DNA of 64,000 nucleotides from Cognatishimia sp. MH4019 (GCF_020177595.1 NZ_JAHTBL010000005.1:238608-302607); one strand, 5' to 3'. Positions 16,760 to 26,113 are shown, counted from the stretch's first letter. Translations and numbers: made by a program. The notes: generated by a model from the sequence alone, not told the origin.

Positions 16760-19494
16760 ACCGGCACCTTTGTCGTCATCTTCGTGTACATCTCGAACAG
16801 CTTCTCCAGCCGTTCCGTGTCGTTGCGGAAGCGTCTGCCGATGTAGATGCGTTCCAGCACCTCGTCGTTGCGGTCGTGGGCGGCGCGGAGGTTTTCGGGC
16901 ATGGCGTCGGGTTTGTAGAGGTCGGCGATTGTGGCGGGGAAATGCGCCTCGCGGGCCAGCAGGATATCCTCTGCGCAGCGGGTCAGGTCGGCCTTGTTCT
17001 TTTCGGTGAGCTTGGGGACGGGGAAGGTGTTCCAGACTAAAGTGCTTGAATACCGATAGTCAGATTTTATTCGACCTCCAACGGCGGCAGTCCATGCTAG
17101 GTGAAGCGCGGATGAGAGCACCGAAAAATCTACCAAAGTGGCGTTATAAATTGCTGATGCGGAGTCCGCGATAACGGTCTGCCCTCCGTCGATGTATCCC
17201 ACCGTGAGATACTCTCGATTCTCAGAGAAGTGACGGGGAACCAATATGGATTTCTGATCGGTATGCGGGGTGAAGACAAACCTATGCGGTGTCTGCGCAG
17301 CTTTGTTGGCTTGGCTGCCACGGCTTGCGATTCTTAGTTGTCTGACTTGCTCAACTCGTTTGGAAATCGGACCGATCTCGGTCGCCTCGCTTTTCTCGCT
17401 ATCGTCAATCCAAAGGCAGTGTCGGATTCCGCCTCGGATAAACTCTTGTGAACCGACGTAATTTCGGAAAAACCGACGCGATTGCGGGTGAGAAGCCAAT
17501 AGCTCTTTCTTTTGTTGGCCATTGAGAATTAAGTTTCCACCGTCAGTTGGCTTGTTGCCATAGTCCATTTTTGAGAGGCTATGCAGAGCAGAAGAGCGCT
17601 TTGTAACGACGCTTTCCGAATTTGGGATCAAGTATGGGCCGATGGAGTGTACGGTTTTGACCGATCCGTCCTCATACAAACGCCTCGCATCGAACCGTGT
17701 TGAGAGGCCAACAATAATACAAGTGACCGCAGCCTTGTTACTAGCGAGATTGGACCATAGGAACGAGTTGTGAGCAAAGCTGATGCGATTGTTTTGCTGG
17801 AATATTAGAGGCCAAAGCATGGCAACCTGCTCACCCTGAGCAATTGAATTGGTCGTTACCAACGCGCTACTTGCACCAGTCTGGTTGTTGTAGCGGGCCG
17901 CAAGAAGCATGAACGCCGCCACAAAATCGAGGTCCTTGTATCGCTTGAATACAGGAGCGAAGACCCTCTTCATGTCTTCTTTCTGCTCCGCGGTTTGATT
18001 GACACTACCTTGGTATGGTGGGTTCCCACAGATATAGGTCTCACCCCCCTCGTTCTCAAAATCAATCGCTGCTTGCTCCAGTGGAGTGTCGAACAGATCG
18101 TCTGATGTAAGCTTTACTCCCTTGGTGGTTGGCGGGCACACGTCCAGCCAATCCAACCGCAGGGCATTGCCTTGGGTGATCCAGTTCCGCGCATCCAGCG
18201 GCAGGAAGGTGTCCCGTGCGACCTTGGGTCCACGGTACAGCACGTCGCATTGATACTCTGCGATGATCAGGGCCAGACGGGCGATCTCGGCTGAGAAGTC
18301 CCGCAGTTCGATCCCACGGAAGTTCTGGATGCTGATGTCCGACGCCCGGTCAGCCTCTCCCCGCCGTTTGTTGATCTCAAACTCGATCTCTCGCATCTGC
18401 TTGTACGCGATGACCAGAAAGTTGCCTGACCCACAGGCAGGGTCAAAGACGCGGATGTTGGACATGCGTTTTCGCAGGTTTAGCAGCTTGACGGGGCTGT
18501 CACCGGCGCGATCCAGATGGTCGTTCAGATCATCGAGGAACAGAGGGTTCAGCACCTTCAGGATGTTCGGCACCGAGGTGTAGTGCATACCCAGCTTTGA
18601 GCGCTCCTCATCATCGGCGACGGCCTGGATCATAGAGCCGAAGATATCGGGGTTGATCCGTTGCCAATTCAGGTTGCCGATTTTGATCAGATAGCGTTGC
18701 GCGATCAGAGAAAAGCGCGGCACCTCCGTGCTGCCCGAGAACAGACCGCCGTTTACATATGGGAAGGCATCCGCCCAGCGGGGCAGGTTTGCGGAGGCAC
18801 GATCCTTGATCGGGGTGTTCATCGCACGGAAAAGTTCGCCGATGACCTCATGCGTGTTGGACCCATCGCGATTGGCCATCTGTTCGACCGTACTGGTGAA
18901 GAGGTCGTCACCGACTAGGATGTCGGTATCCTCGGCAAAGAACAGGAAAATCAGCCGTGCCATGAAGTGGTTCATCTCATGACGGCGTTCGGGTGTGCCC
19001 CAGTCGGGGTTGTCGGACCGTAGGGTGACATACAGCTTGTTCAGCCGCAGGGTGGCCCGCACATCGAATTCGGATTCGCTGAGTTGTTTGGTCTTGCTCA
19101 GACCAGCCAGTGGCCAGAAGAACACGAAGTGATTGGGGAAGTCGTCATAGGTGCAGGAGACGATATCGCCGGTGATCAGGTCCTCTGCCTCGAAGTGTTG
19201 CCCATCTGTGGCCAGCACGAACCGCACCTTGTTGCGTTTGGTCTGAGTGGCCTTGCTGTCACGTAGTTCGGTCAGCGTTTCAGGGACACGCCCGGCGTCA
19301 CAAGTTTTTATGTGGATGTTGCCGACTTGTAAGACCCCATTGATGTCAGACTTGTTGGATGTGCCCTTGCGCAGCTTCTTGGACCGCGCATCGCTGTTGT
19401 CGAAGCATTCGAGGAAGGCAAACGGGAACTCGGCAGCATCATATGGCTGGTCGGCCAATTCGCTGATGGCCTGTTCAATCTCGACAGCGTTCAC
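16756..19494 (-). CDS. MmeI/YeeA-like class I DNA (adenine) methyltransferase
   Basis: A 912-residue protein with a GTG start at 19494, three bases after the XRE stop. The layout fits MmeI/YeeA-type proteins: an N-terminal domain, a helical spacer (RLIFLFFAEDTDIL, YVNGGLF, LGMHYTS), the methyltransferase domain with SAM motif I FDPACGSGNFL (about residue 355) and catalytic ICGNPPYQG (about 490), then a target-recognition region and a C-terminal helical part. MmeI-type enzymes usually carry a D-EXK nuclease at the N-terminus; here I see only GNIHIKTCDAGR and no clear acidic triad, so cleavage may have moved to the operon's other nuclease-like genes. Confidence 0.88.
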   Translation of the reverse strand: MNAVEIEQAISELADQPYDAAEFPFAFLECFDNSDARSKKLRKGTSNKSDINGVLQVGNIHIKTCDAGRVPETLTELRDSKATQTKRNKVRFVLATDGQHFEAEDLITGDIVSCTYDDFPNHFVFFWPLAGLSKTKQLSESEFDVRATLRLNKLYVTLRSDNPDWGTPERRHEMNHFMARLIFLFFAEDTDILVGDDLFTSTVEQMANRDGSNTHEVIGELFRAMNTPIKDRASANLPRWADAFPYVNGGLFSGSTEVPRFSLIAQRYLIKIGNLNWQRINPDIFGSMIQAVADDEERSKLGMHYTSVPNILKVLNPLFLDDLNDHLDRAGDSPVKLLNLRKRMSNIRVFDPACGSGNFLVIAYKQMREIEFEINKRRGEADRASDISIQNFRGIELRDFSAEIARLALIIAEYQCDVLYRGPKVARDTFLPLDARNWITQGNALRLDWLDVCPPTTKGVKLTSDDLFDTPLEQAAIDFENEGGETYICGNPPYQGSVNQTAEQKEDMKRVFAPVFKRYKDLDFVAAFMLLAARYNNQTGASSALVTTNSIAQGEQVAMLWPLIFQQNNRISFAHNSFLWSNLASNKAAVTCIIVGLSTRFDARRLYEDGSVKTVHSIGPYLIPNSESVVTKRSSALHSLSKMDYGNKPTDGGNLILNGQQKKELLASHPQSRRFFRNYVGSQEFIRGGIRHCLWIDDSEKSEATEIGPISKRVEQVRQLRIASRGSQANKAAQTPHRFVFTPHTDQKSILVPRHFSENREYLTVGYIDGGQTVIADSASAIYNATLVDFSVLSSALHLAWTAAVGGRIKSDYRYSSTLVWNTFPVPKLTEKNKADLTRCAEDILLAREAHFPATIADLYKPDAMPENLRAAHDRNDEVLERIYIGRRFRNDTERLEKLFEMYTKMTTKVPV

Positions 19495-19497
19495 GGG

Positions 19498-19917
19498 CTA
19501 CTTCCTGAAAATGAGTTCAATCAACCGCCGATGGCGGGATGGATCGAATTCTTGCTTAGGGTGATTAAAAACATACTCGATCTCGGTCTGGTAGACCTCA
19601 GCCACAGCATCAGCGACTTTTTCGGGCGATGGGCGGGCATCGAGACTGGCGATTGTGTTCTCGATCTCCGTCACAACCATTCGGAGGCGATCCATGTCCA
19701 GGCGGTGCGGGAGCCTCACGATTGAACCTTCCAGCAAAGCACCAGCAGAGACATCGAAAATCTGGGCCAAATCGTTGAGACGTTCGGTCGTGATTGCTGA
19801 CAGCCCAGCCTCAAGCCGCGAGTAAGACGCAGGCGTGATTTCCAATGCCTCAGCCACATGTGCCTGTGACATCTGGCATTGCTGACGGGCTTCTTTGATT
19901 TTTGCGTGCAACGACAC
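19498..19917 (-). CDS. XRE-family regulator heading the restriction-like operon
   Basis: A 139-residue protein with an N-terminal Cro/CI-type HTH (about residues 3-58: KEARQQCQMSQAHVAEALEI, SYSRLEAGLSAI, LNDLAQIFDVS). The C-terminal half is helical and unrecognised. It is the first gene of the minus-strand operon and immediately precedes the methyltransferase, the usual place for a controller protein that times methyltransferase and nuclease expression. It is divergent from the small HTH gene at 20033 with a 115-base shared regulatory region. Confidence 0.88.
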   Translation of the reverse strand: MSLHAKIKEARQQCQMSQAHVAEALEITPASYSRLEAGLSAITTERLNDLAQIFDVSAGALLEGSIVRLPHRLDMDRLRMVVTEIENTIASLDARPSPEKVADAVAEVYQTEIEYVFNHPKQEFDPSRHRRLIELIFRK

Positions 19918-20032
19918 TGCACCACCTCAAGCATGACTTTGAGTGGAGTATTACACGGCACGTAACAGAGTGACAGCATGATTTTCGATACCTATTGCGA
20001 ATCAATTGCGTCACACGTAACTAATACATAAT

Positions 20033-20302
20033 ATGCAACTCAATGATTTCCTCACGAAAAATAATCTGACCATGGCAATGTTCGCCAGCCGCGTTGGCAC
20101 GACAGCCGCAACAATCAGCCGTGTTGTCGATAGATCAGTGACGCCGAGGAGGTCCTTGGTCCGACGCATCTACGAGGAAACCAACGGTCAGGTCACACCA
20201 AACGACTTAGCAGGGCTTTATTGTGTGACGCCATGCAGCCCCATGGTTCTTCTCGATGATGAGCGGCGCAGCCAACCCATACCAAGAAAGACGAAACCAT
20301 GA
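20033..20302 (+). CDS. Small Cro-like HTH protein
   Basis: An 89-residue protein. The segment LTMAMFASRVGTTAATISRVVDRS resembles a Cro/YdaS-type HTH, followed by RRIYEETNGQVTPNDL, a common continuation in such regulators. The ATG at 20033 is preceded by AT-rich sequence (TAATACATAAT) that may contain the -10. The stop overlaps the next ATG (20299-20302). It could repress the divergent restriction-like operon, its own operon or both. Confidence 0.7.
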   Translation: MQLNDFLTKNNLTMAMFASRVGTTAATISRVVDRSVTPRRSLVRRIYEETNGQVTPNDLAGLYCVTPCSPMVLLDDERRSQPIPRKTKP

Positions 20303-20622
20303 GCAGCAATGATCCTAAAGCGAAGAAGGCCGATGACCCATCCATGCAAGACACTACGCTTGGCCTTGGTATCCTTCTGGCAATTGGGTTTGTCATCTAT
20401 TGGCTATTCTTCGGCAATGATCGCGCTGAGGTGACCCGCTGCATCGAAGCGGCAGCAGAGGCAGACCATGCAGGGGCGCAAATCTCGTCTCAGATGTTTC
20501 GCCGGTTGCAGTTTTCTGTTGATCACGCTGATGACGTGGAGATCGTTGAGACCTCCACTTATCCCTTCGCAAGCGTTTACATCAAAAGCATCCGCTTCAC
20601 GCTGGATGGCCGAGCGCAGTAG
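20299..20622 (+). CDS. Small single-pass membrane protein
   Basis: A 107-residue unknown protein. A charged N-terminus (MSSNDPKAKKADD) precedes one membrane helix (about residues 22-40, LGLGILLAIGFVIYWLFFG), and a soluble tail of about 65 residues follows. The ATG overlaps the stop of the HTH gene, suggesting co-translation. No homologous family recognised. Confidence 0.6.
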   Translation: MSSNDPKAKKADDPSMQDTTLGLGILLAIGFVIYWLFFGNDRAEVTRCIEAAAEADHAGAQISSQMFRRLQFSVDHADDVEIVETSTYPFASVYIKSIRFTLDGRAQ

Positions 20623-20710
20623 ATCAAGTGTCCGACATGAAATCGCCCTAAACTGATACGAACATACTGGCGCAAACGCCGTTGACACAACCGAGAGAGA
20701 AGGACGCAGG

Positions 20711-21877
20711 ATGATCCGAAAGATAATGCTGGCGGGCATTCTCGCTCTGTCGGGGTGCATGGACACGGTCACAGGCACTCCTGATGTCAGTCGTGCAACC
20801 AAGCCAACTTATTTCATCGCGGAACAACTTGGCCCAAGCTGCACCCGTGACAACCGAGGCGGCAGGGCAAGCGTGGCGTCAGCCGAAAGGGCCTTGACCG
20901 CTTTGCGTGTGAACAGCGAACGGTACATTTCGGACCTGCGACAATCGACGTCCATGACCGTGAAGTTCGATGACTTCAGGGTGCATTGGCAACCGGTCCT
21001 GTTCAACAGCTACGCCGCTGCCGCTGCCAATGACGTCGAATTGGCACGCACCATCATCGACGGACTAAGGCAGATGGCGATTGAGGGCCGCTACACTAAC
21101 GAGCCGAGCCTCATAACACGCCCGCAAGCGATACAACTGACCGACTGCTATGCCAACGGGCCAAACTCCCCTTGCGCACAGTTTACACCGATGTTCGTCG
21201 CAAGGATGTATGCCTTGCTAATGATCTCGACCGCCGTTCTTGAGCCACATGTCACCGATGAAGACAGAGAGGTGCTGATGCCGTGGTTTGACCGAGCCTA
21301 TCGCCGCTTTGTCGTTGATGCGGTGGAGATGGATCAGGAGGGCATCTACGATCTGGGTAACATGGGTATGGCCCGACTGGCATATGCCGCGCTCACGAAC
21401 GACATGCGGTTGGCAGATCGTGAACTGCGCACACGGCGGGCTGAGTTCATTCGCCGTTTTGAGACGTCTGGCTATATTTATCGGAATTCATACCGTGGTG
21501 TGCGGGGGTTTTGGTATCATACCTATGGCGTCGATGTTGCGCTTTCCTATGCCCTCGTTGCCCGAGAGTGGGGATATGATTTCTTCGCAGACGAGACCCT
21601 TGGCCCAAGATTCCGTGCCGCCGTGGACAAGACCACGCTGGGCATCAACGACCTACAAGCGTTTCGGTCCGTCGGTAACAGGGGCAACAACATCACGACC
21701 AACCCCGCCGATGCGCGGCCTCACGTGATGCAGCTTGCTTTGAACCTATATGAAATCTCGGAAAGAGAGTTCGGGGTGCGTCTTCCGCCAGACCGCAGGT
21801 ATCAACAGATTGCCCGCTTTGAGCAGTATCCGGCGATCTCGGGAATGGCGGCCAGTTGTTATTATTCAGGGCGGTGA
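20711..21877 (+). CDS. Predicted lipoprotein of unknown function, possibly alginate-lyase-like fold
   Basis: A 388-residue protein with a lipoprotein signal: MIRKIMLAGILALSGC has a lipobox LSGC, with lipidation expected at Cys16. The mature part is mostly helical. The order of motifs (LFNSYAAAAANDVELA, DLGNMGMARLAYAA, RGFWYHTYGVDVALSYALVA, HVMQLALNLYEISER) recalls the alpha/alpha toroid of alginate-lyase-like proteins, but I cannot confirm catalytic residues. It sits in the island between regulators and small unknown genes. An envelope protein here could alter surface recognition. Confidence 0.65.
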   Translation: MIRKIMLAGILALSGCMDTVTGTPDVSRATKPTYFIAEQLGPSCTRDNRGGRASVASAERALTALRVNSERYISDLRQSTSMTVKFDDFRVHWQPVLFNSYAAAAANDVELARTIIDGLRQMAIEGRYTNEPSLITRPQAIQLTDCYANGPNSPCAQFTPMFVARMYALLMISTAVLEPHVTDEDREVLMPWFDRAYRRFVVDAVEMDQEGIYDLGNMGMARLAYAALTNDMRLADRELRTRRAEFIRRFETSGYIYRNSYRGVRGFWYHTYGVDVALSYALVAREWGYDFFADETLGPRFRAAVDKTTLGINDLQAFRSVGNRGNNITTNPADARPHVMQLALNLYEISEREFGVRLPPDRRYQQIARFEQYPAISGMAASCYYSGR

Positions 21878-21939
21878 GAGTCTCTTTTGGTCAACGATAT
21901 AAGGCCGCTTACGATCATGATCCAACTCGTTCCTGACGA

Positions 21940-22143
21940 ATGAACCAAAATGGCCCCAGCGAACAGCGGGTAACAGCCGCACAGAAGCAACGCATCCTTC
22001 AGCGATTGTGGCTGCGGAATGCGGAAAGGTTGGCGGTAGGGAAGTCTCCGTTGGACGTAACGTGGCATTACAAGGCCAGATTGAAACTGATCAACCGAGA
22101 CGGCGTTCACCGCTTTGACACGCATTGCCAGATCGATCCCTGA
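21940..22143 (+). CDS. Small hypothetical protein
   Basis: A 67-residue basic protein (MNQNGPSEQRVTAAQKQRIL...). No domain recognised. Its stop TGA (22141-22143) directly abuts the next ATG at 22144, and the upstream spacer shows no strong ribosome-binding site. Acceptance rests mainly on tight packing with the next gene. Confidence 0.4.
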   Translation: MNQNGPSEQRVTAAQKQRILQRLWLRNAERLAVGKSPLDVTWHYKARLKLINRDGVHRFDTHCQIDP

Positions 22144-22608
22144 ATGCACCTTCCCGATGCAATGGCGCTACGATCATTCCTTACCACAGCCCAACAACGC
22201 CTAAATACAGGGGAACCACCAGTGTTAGAGGAACATGGAATGGCGATCTACTCAGTATCACAATCAGGCGAAGACATCGCACGGGATGCTGAAGCATTCT
22301 TTGCGGAAATCGCCGATGAAGACCTGCTCAGCTTTTTGCAGCAACTGCCTATGGCATGGGGGAATGATGAGCCGATGACGCTCACGGATTTCGTCTATGA
22401 AGCCCTGCTTTGGCCGTTTGTTAAGAGCGCTTGGCAGGACGTCGAAGGCGCACCGGGGATCGCAGGGCGCATGGGCCAGTTGGTTCAAGTGTTCGCCAAG
22501 GCGGAACAGGACCTTGAACGTGAAACGGGGCGCGTACGACGTGTTCGACGCGTTACAAACCTAGCGTCTTTTATGGACGCTTATACGGACAGCGTTGTCC
22601 CAGCATAG
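22144..22608 (+). CDS. Hypothetical protein
   Basis: A 154-residue, largely helical and acidic protein of unknown function. It starts immediately after the preceding stop. An internal ATG at residue 7 (MALRSFL...) is an alternative start. The region after it, 22609-22886, shows no gene. No membrane segment or signal peptide is seen. Confidence 0.55.
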   Translation: MHLPDAMALRSFLTTAQQRLNTGEPPVLEEHGMAIYSVSQSGEDIARDAEAFFAEIADEDLLSFLQQLPMAWGNDEPMTLTDFVYEALLWPFVKSAWQDVEGAPGIAGRMGQLVQVFAKAEQDLERETGRVRRVRRVTNLASFMDAYTDSVVPA

Positions 22609-22886
22609 GCTGCAACTCCGACACTGGGCTTCAGCAATGCAACCACATCGTGAGCATTCGCTGCCCCCCAACAGGTAGCCTCGGCCTCACTACTGACGGC
22701 ACTTCATCTAGGCGCATTGGATAATTTGTTCAGGCACTTGAATTGGCGCATCTACCCGCTCACTTTTCCTATTACCCGATCCAAGAACGCTTAGTCGCCG
22801 TTCCGCTCCGCCTTGTGTCGTCAACCATGCGTCGAGCGATTGGATCGGGTATCAACCTTATGCTCACGGGCCTCAAAGGCCTGCTA

Positions 22887-23069
22887 TCACCGCGACGGCT
22901 CTGCCCTCGCTACGTCGTGACCATCGTCTACATAGGCCTCCCACAGCGCCTCTACGCTGTCATCCAGCAGTGCGCCATACGGTAGGCGAGTGTAGGCCTT
23001 TAGTTGGCGTAGTCGCTCCTGTGTGAGCGGTGATACTGATCTGACGCTGAGCTTGGTCTGGGTTTTCAT
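22887..23069 (-). CDS. Small ribbon-helix-helix-like protein
   Basis: A 60-residue protein from the ATG at 23069, preceded by GAGGAG about 9 bases upstream. A short polar strand (MKTQTKLSVRSVSP) is followed by two helices (LTQERLRQLKAYTRL, YGALLDDSVEALWEAYVDDG), the pattern of a ribbon-helix-helix DNA-binding protein. It is divergent from the HUH-like gene, so it may regulate it. It is short and the frame also stays open upstream; the ribosome-binding site decides this start. Confidence 0.55.
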   Translation of the reverse strand: MKTQTKLSVRSVSPLTQERLRQLKAYTRLPYGALLDDSVEALWEAYVDDGHDVARAEPSR

Positions 23070-23259
23070 GGCATGTGACTCCTCAGCAGTATTTATCAAA
23101 TCAAAGAGAAAACCCCCTAAAGATACATAAACTGTGGAGTTGCGACTACATACTTCAAAGTCTGACATCTGTCGGACCTTTGATGAACCAGACGTTTGAT
23201 CAAGCGTCACAGAATGTAGAGACGGCAACTTGGGTTTTACCACTACCAATTCCTTCGCC

Positions 23260-24459
23260 ATGAACAGGACGATTGCGCCTGAGATGGAGAAGTCAGGGCG
23301 TATGACAAGCCTCGAATACAACATCCAAAACATGCGGATGGGGCATTTCAAGAAGGGGTCGGACAAGTGGCTGAAGCGTGCGACGAAAGTCGTTCAGAAA
23401 CTCAATTATGATGAGCTATCCGACCTCGATGTCCGTCGCGGTAAACCATGGTTCCTTCAAGATTCTGGGCCCGTATTGAGGGGGCTATGGAAAGCCAGAA
23501 AGTCTGGTGTACCGAAAGGTAAGGCCCGCCGTGCCTCGGATCGTTTCTCAGGGCGTGCGTTGAAAGCGATGAGGAAGATACATGAATGCTCACTTGGCAA
23601 TGTTGGCTATGCTACCGTTGTGACATCCATCTCCTTAACGAAAGAACAGGCGTTGCAAGCTGTCCAAACTGACGGCCAGTCGGTTAGTCGCTTTATTCGC
23701 AATCGCTTCCCCCATGCTATTTGGATAATGTTTCCCGAGGTCGAGCAGGTTTTGGTCGAAGATGTGGCCGATGACCTCTTACTGGACCGTAGCTGGCGTG
23801 AGGGCATGGCGGATAAGGCTGTCTGCTACAAAGTCCACTTTCATGGCATGATCTATGTACCCGGCGGTGTGCCGCGATCCATTGAACTGGGGTTCCACAC
23901 ACACAGGTCCGGCAAACGCATTTCGCGATTCTCGGGCGTTAACCAAGTGCGTGTCTTGCCGATGTATGCAGACCCAGATGAAAAAGACGTTCGGCCCGAT
24001 GTGATCGGTGTTGCTGGGTATTCAACGAAGAAGCACTACAGGCCACCAACAGATGAGCGGATGCTTGAAGGCTATGCTGAGTGGGTTTGGCTGACAGACA
24101 AGATCGCTTCTAATCCAAATCTTGTCATTACAGGTGGTGTGAATGGTCCAATCAAAGATTACTGTTCATCATGTCACAGCTTCTTTCCAATTGATGATAC
24201 CTGTCAGTGTGGCCCTCTCTGTGAAGTTGATGACTTCTATGGGTTCCAACAGATCAGCAATGAATGCCCCTCCACGTCTGTTCATCAAGAACAGGTTGAG
24301 AAGCTACCATCAGACGGTCACTCATTTCTAAACTGGATCGGGCTATCCCATTATGATGAATACCCAATTCTGCACGGCGTGAAAAAAATGGTCGCCCGTG
24401 TGGCAAGACCGGTTTTCGCCGGGGTGGCATGGCTAACTGGCCAAATTCGGGGGCCATAG
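23260..24459 (+). CDS. HUH endonuclease / replication-protein-like protein
   Basis: About 399 residues from the ATG at 23260; alternative starts are ATG 23284 and 23302, the latter after AGGGCGT. The sequence KVHFHGMIYV gives an HUH metal-binding motif (H-F-H), and about 60 residues later GYSTKK gives a Y-x-x-K nicking motif. This order and spacing match the HUH Rep/relaxase superfamily. Preceding strands (YATVVTSISLT, HAIWIMFPEVEQ) fit its beta-sheet core. A C-terminal Cys cluster (CSSCHSFF, CQCGPLC) may bind zinc. It might start rolling-circle replication of the excised island or nick an origin. Assignment is by motif only. Confidence 0.6.
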   Translation: MNRTIAPEMEKSGRMTSLEYNIQNMRMGHFKKGSDKWLKRATKVVQKLNYDELSDLDVRRGKPWFLQDSGPVLRGLWKARKSGVPKGKARRASDRFSGRALKAMRKIHECSLGNVGYATVVTSISLTKEQALQAVQTDGQSVSRFIRNRFPHAIWIMFPEVEQVLVEDVADDLLLDRSWREGMADKAVCYKVHFHGMIYVPGGVPRSIELGFHTHRSGKRISRFSGVNQVRVLPMYADPDEKDVRPDVIGVAGYSTKKHYRPPTDERMLEGYAEWVWLTDKIASNPNLVITGGVNGPIKDYCSSCHSFFPIDDTCQCGPLCEVDDFYGFQQISNECPSTSVHQEQVEKLPSDGHSFLNWIGLSHYDEYPILHGVKKMVARVARPVFAGVAWLTGQIRGP

Positions 24460-24631
24460 CCAGTGGCCGACGGGCTACACGTGACCACCACAGCAGCAAA
24501 TTCTCGCAAGCCGCCTGAAAATCTCAGAGCGGCCCAACTGGTGTAGAACAAAGAGCCGCAAATCTTCGCTGTCAAACGGTCGGACGGTGATGCATGTTTA
24601 TGGCACATGACTTCGTCTATATGAAATAAAT

Positions 24632-26113
24632 ATGCATCAAGACTTCGGGCAGCTTTTGCGAATTCATCGCAAGGATAACGCCATCACCTTGCAGGCGATG
24701 TCGCAGATGGCAGGCATTGCGATACCAACCATAAGGCTACTGGAAACTGGGCGAGGAAACATCAACTCTTTCCTCAAATGTCTCGATGCACTTGCACTGA
24801 GAATGCACTGGTTGAACATTGATGAACGCAATCCCGGAGATGCTCTAGCCTCCCGTCGGCGGATGCTCGACATCAGTCAGCGGGACTTAGCGAAGCAGAT
24901 CGGGGTCAGTCATCGAACTATCATTGCTCTGGAAAACCACTTTCGGGGTCGCCTTGATACATTGACTGCGTGCCTGTCAGCACTTCGTCTGAAACCCAGC
25001 TTGATAACCACTGACCGCATCAAGGAACCCCTGAGCGGGGATGTTATGAACCACAATGGTCTGTTGTCGGTATTGCAATCGGGTGAGGAGAACGATCCAA
25101 ACTACGCCCTGCTCCAAGGCGACGCACATAGCACACTGTCCAGTCTGCCATCGGAAACCATAGACTGCATTATCACCTCACCGCCATACTGGGGCCAACG
25201 GGTGTATAAGGCGGGTGGCATCGGCCAAGAGCCAACCGTCGAGGCGTATCTCAAGGACCTTCGCGCCGTGTTTCGTCAAGCCCACCGAGTGTTGAAAGCC
25301 CGTGGTTCCCTTTGGCTGAACATCGATGACAGTTATTCCAACTCATCCATGTTGGGCATCCCATGGCGGCTGGTGCTGGGTATGGTCGAAGATTGCGGCT
25401 GGCTCGTCAGAAATGATGTTATTTGGTCAAAGACTGGCGGATCATTGAACAGATCGACCAATCGGCTGACGCACAGGCATGAACATATCTTCCACCTCGT
25501 TAAACAACCTGACTACTGGTTCGACGACGATGCCATCAGGGTACCACCAGCACTTGCGCGTCTGGGAGCCGGAGAGGTTGCAACAGCCACCGGCCTGACC
25601 AAGTCAGCGTGCCTGACACGCATCGACCAAGCTGACCTGCTAACGGATGGTCAACGACATGCCGCCCGCTCTAGCGTTACCAATGCATTCGATGATCTGG
25701 CCCACGGGAGACTTCATGACTTTCGTCTGGTCATCAAAGGCCAAAACCGCACCACCCACTCAGATGAGCAATCGTCCTCATCTCGTGCCGAACGACTGGA
25801 CCGAGATGGTTTTTACATTCTTCGCTACGATCCCAAGGGCAGCATGCCGGGCGACGTCTGGTATCTGTCGCCAGAGCGATCCACGGGACGGACTGCGCAT
25901 TACGCGCCATTTCCCGAAACGATATGCGACATCCCGTTGAAGGCGACATGCCCCATAGGTGGCATTGTTCTCGACCCGTTCGTTGGAACAGGCACGACCC
26001 TCGTCGCAGCGCAACGACTTGGACGCAGCGGGATCGGGATCGACCTATCCAAGAGTTACTTGGACACAACTTCGGATCGATTGCGGGCAAGTCGCCAATA
26101 CAATGACCGTTAG
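24632..26113 (+). CDS. Double-HTH fused beta-class DNA methyltransferase
   Basis: A 493-residue fusion. Two XRE-type HTH domains come first (about residues 5-60, LLRIHRKDNAITLQAMSQMAG; and 70-125, RRRMLDISQRDLAKQIGVSHRT). A methyltransferase follows with catalytic TSPPYWGQR (about 181-189) and, after it, the SAM-binding DPFVGTGTTLVAAQRLGR (about 447). Motif IV before motif I marks the beta class, which methylates N4-cytosine or N6-adenine; SPPYW leans to N4-cytosine. No cognate restriction gene is adjacent. The HTH part suggests it represses its own promoter or guides site choice. Confidence 0.88.
   Translation: MHQDFGQLLRIHRKDNAITLQAMSQMAGIAIPTIRLLETGRGNINSFLKCLDALALRMHWLNIDERNPGDALASRRRMLDISQRDLAKQIGVSHRTIIALENHFRGRLDTLTACLSALRLKPSLITTDRIKEPLSGDVMNHNGLLSVLQSGEENDPNYALLQGDAHSTLSSLPSETIDCIITSPPYWGQRVYKAGGIGQEPTVEAYLKDLRAVFRQAHRVLKARGSLWLNIDDSYSNSSMLGIPWRLVLGMVEDCGWLVRNDVIWSKTGGSLNRSTNRLTHRHEHIFHLVKQPDYWFDDDAIRVPPALARLGAGEVATATGLTKSACLTRIDQADLLTDGQRHAARSSVTNAFDDLAHGRLHDFRLVIKGQNRTTHSDEQSSSSRAERLDRDGFYILRYDPKGSMPGDVWYLSPERSTGRTAHYAPFPETICDIPLKATCPIGGIVLDPFVGTGTTLVAAQRLGRSGIGIDLSKSYLDTTSDRLRASRQYNDR

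Noticed and set aside
22609..22886. Possible gene in the spacer before the ribbon-helix-helix gene
   Set aside because: A short frame runs through, but it has no ribosome-binding site, no domain, and overlaps the better-supported minus-strand gene.
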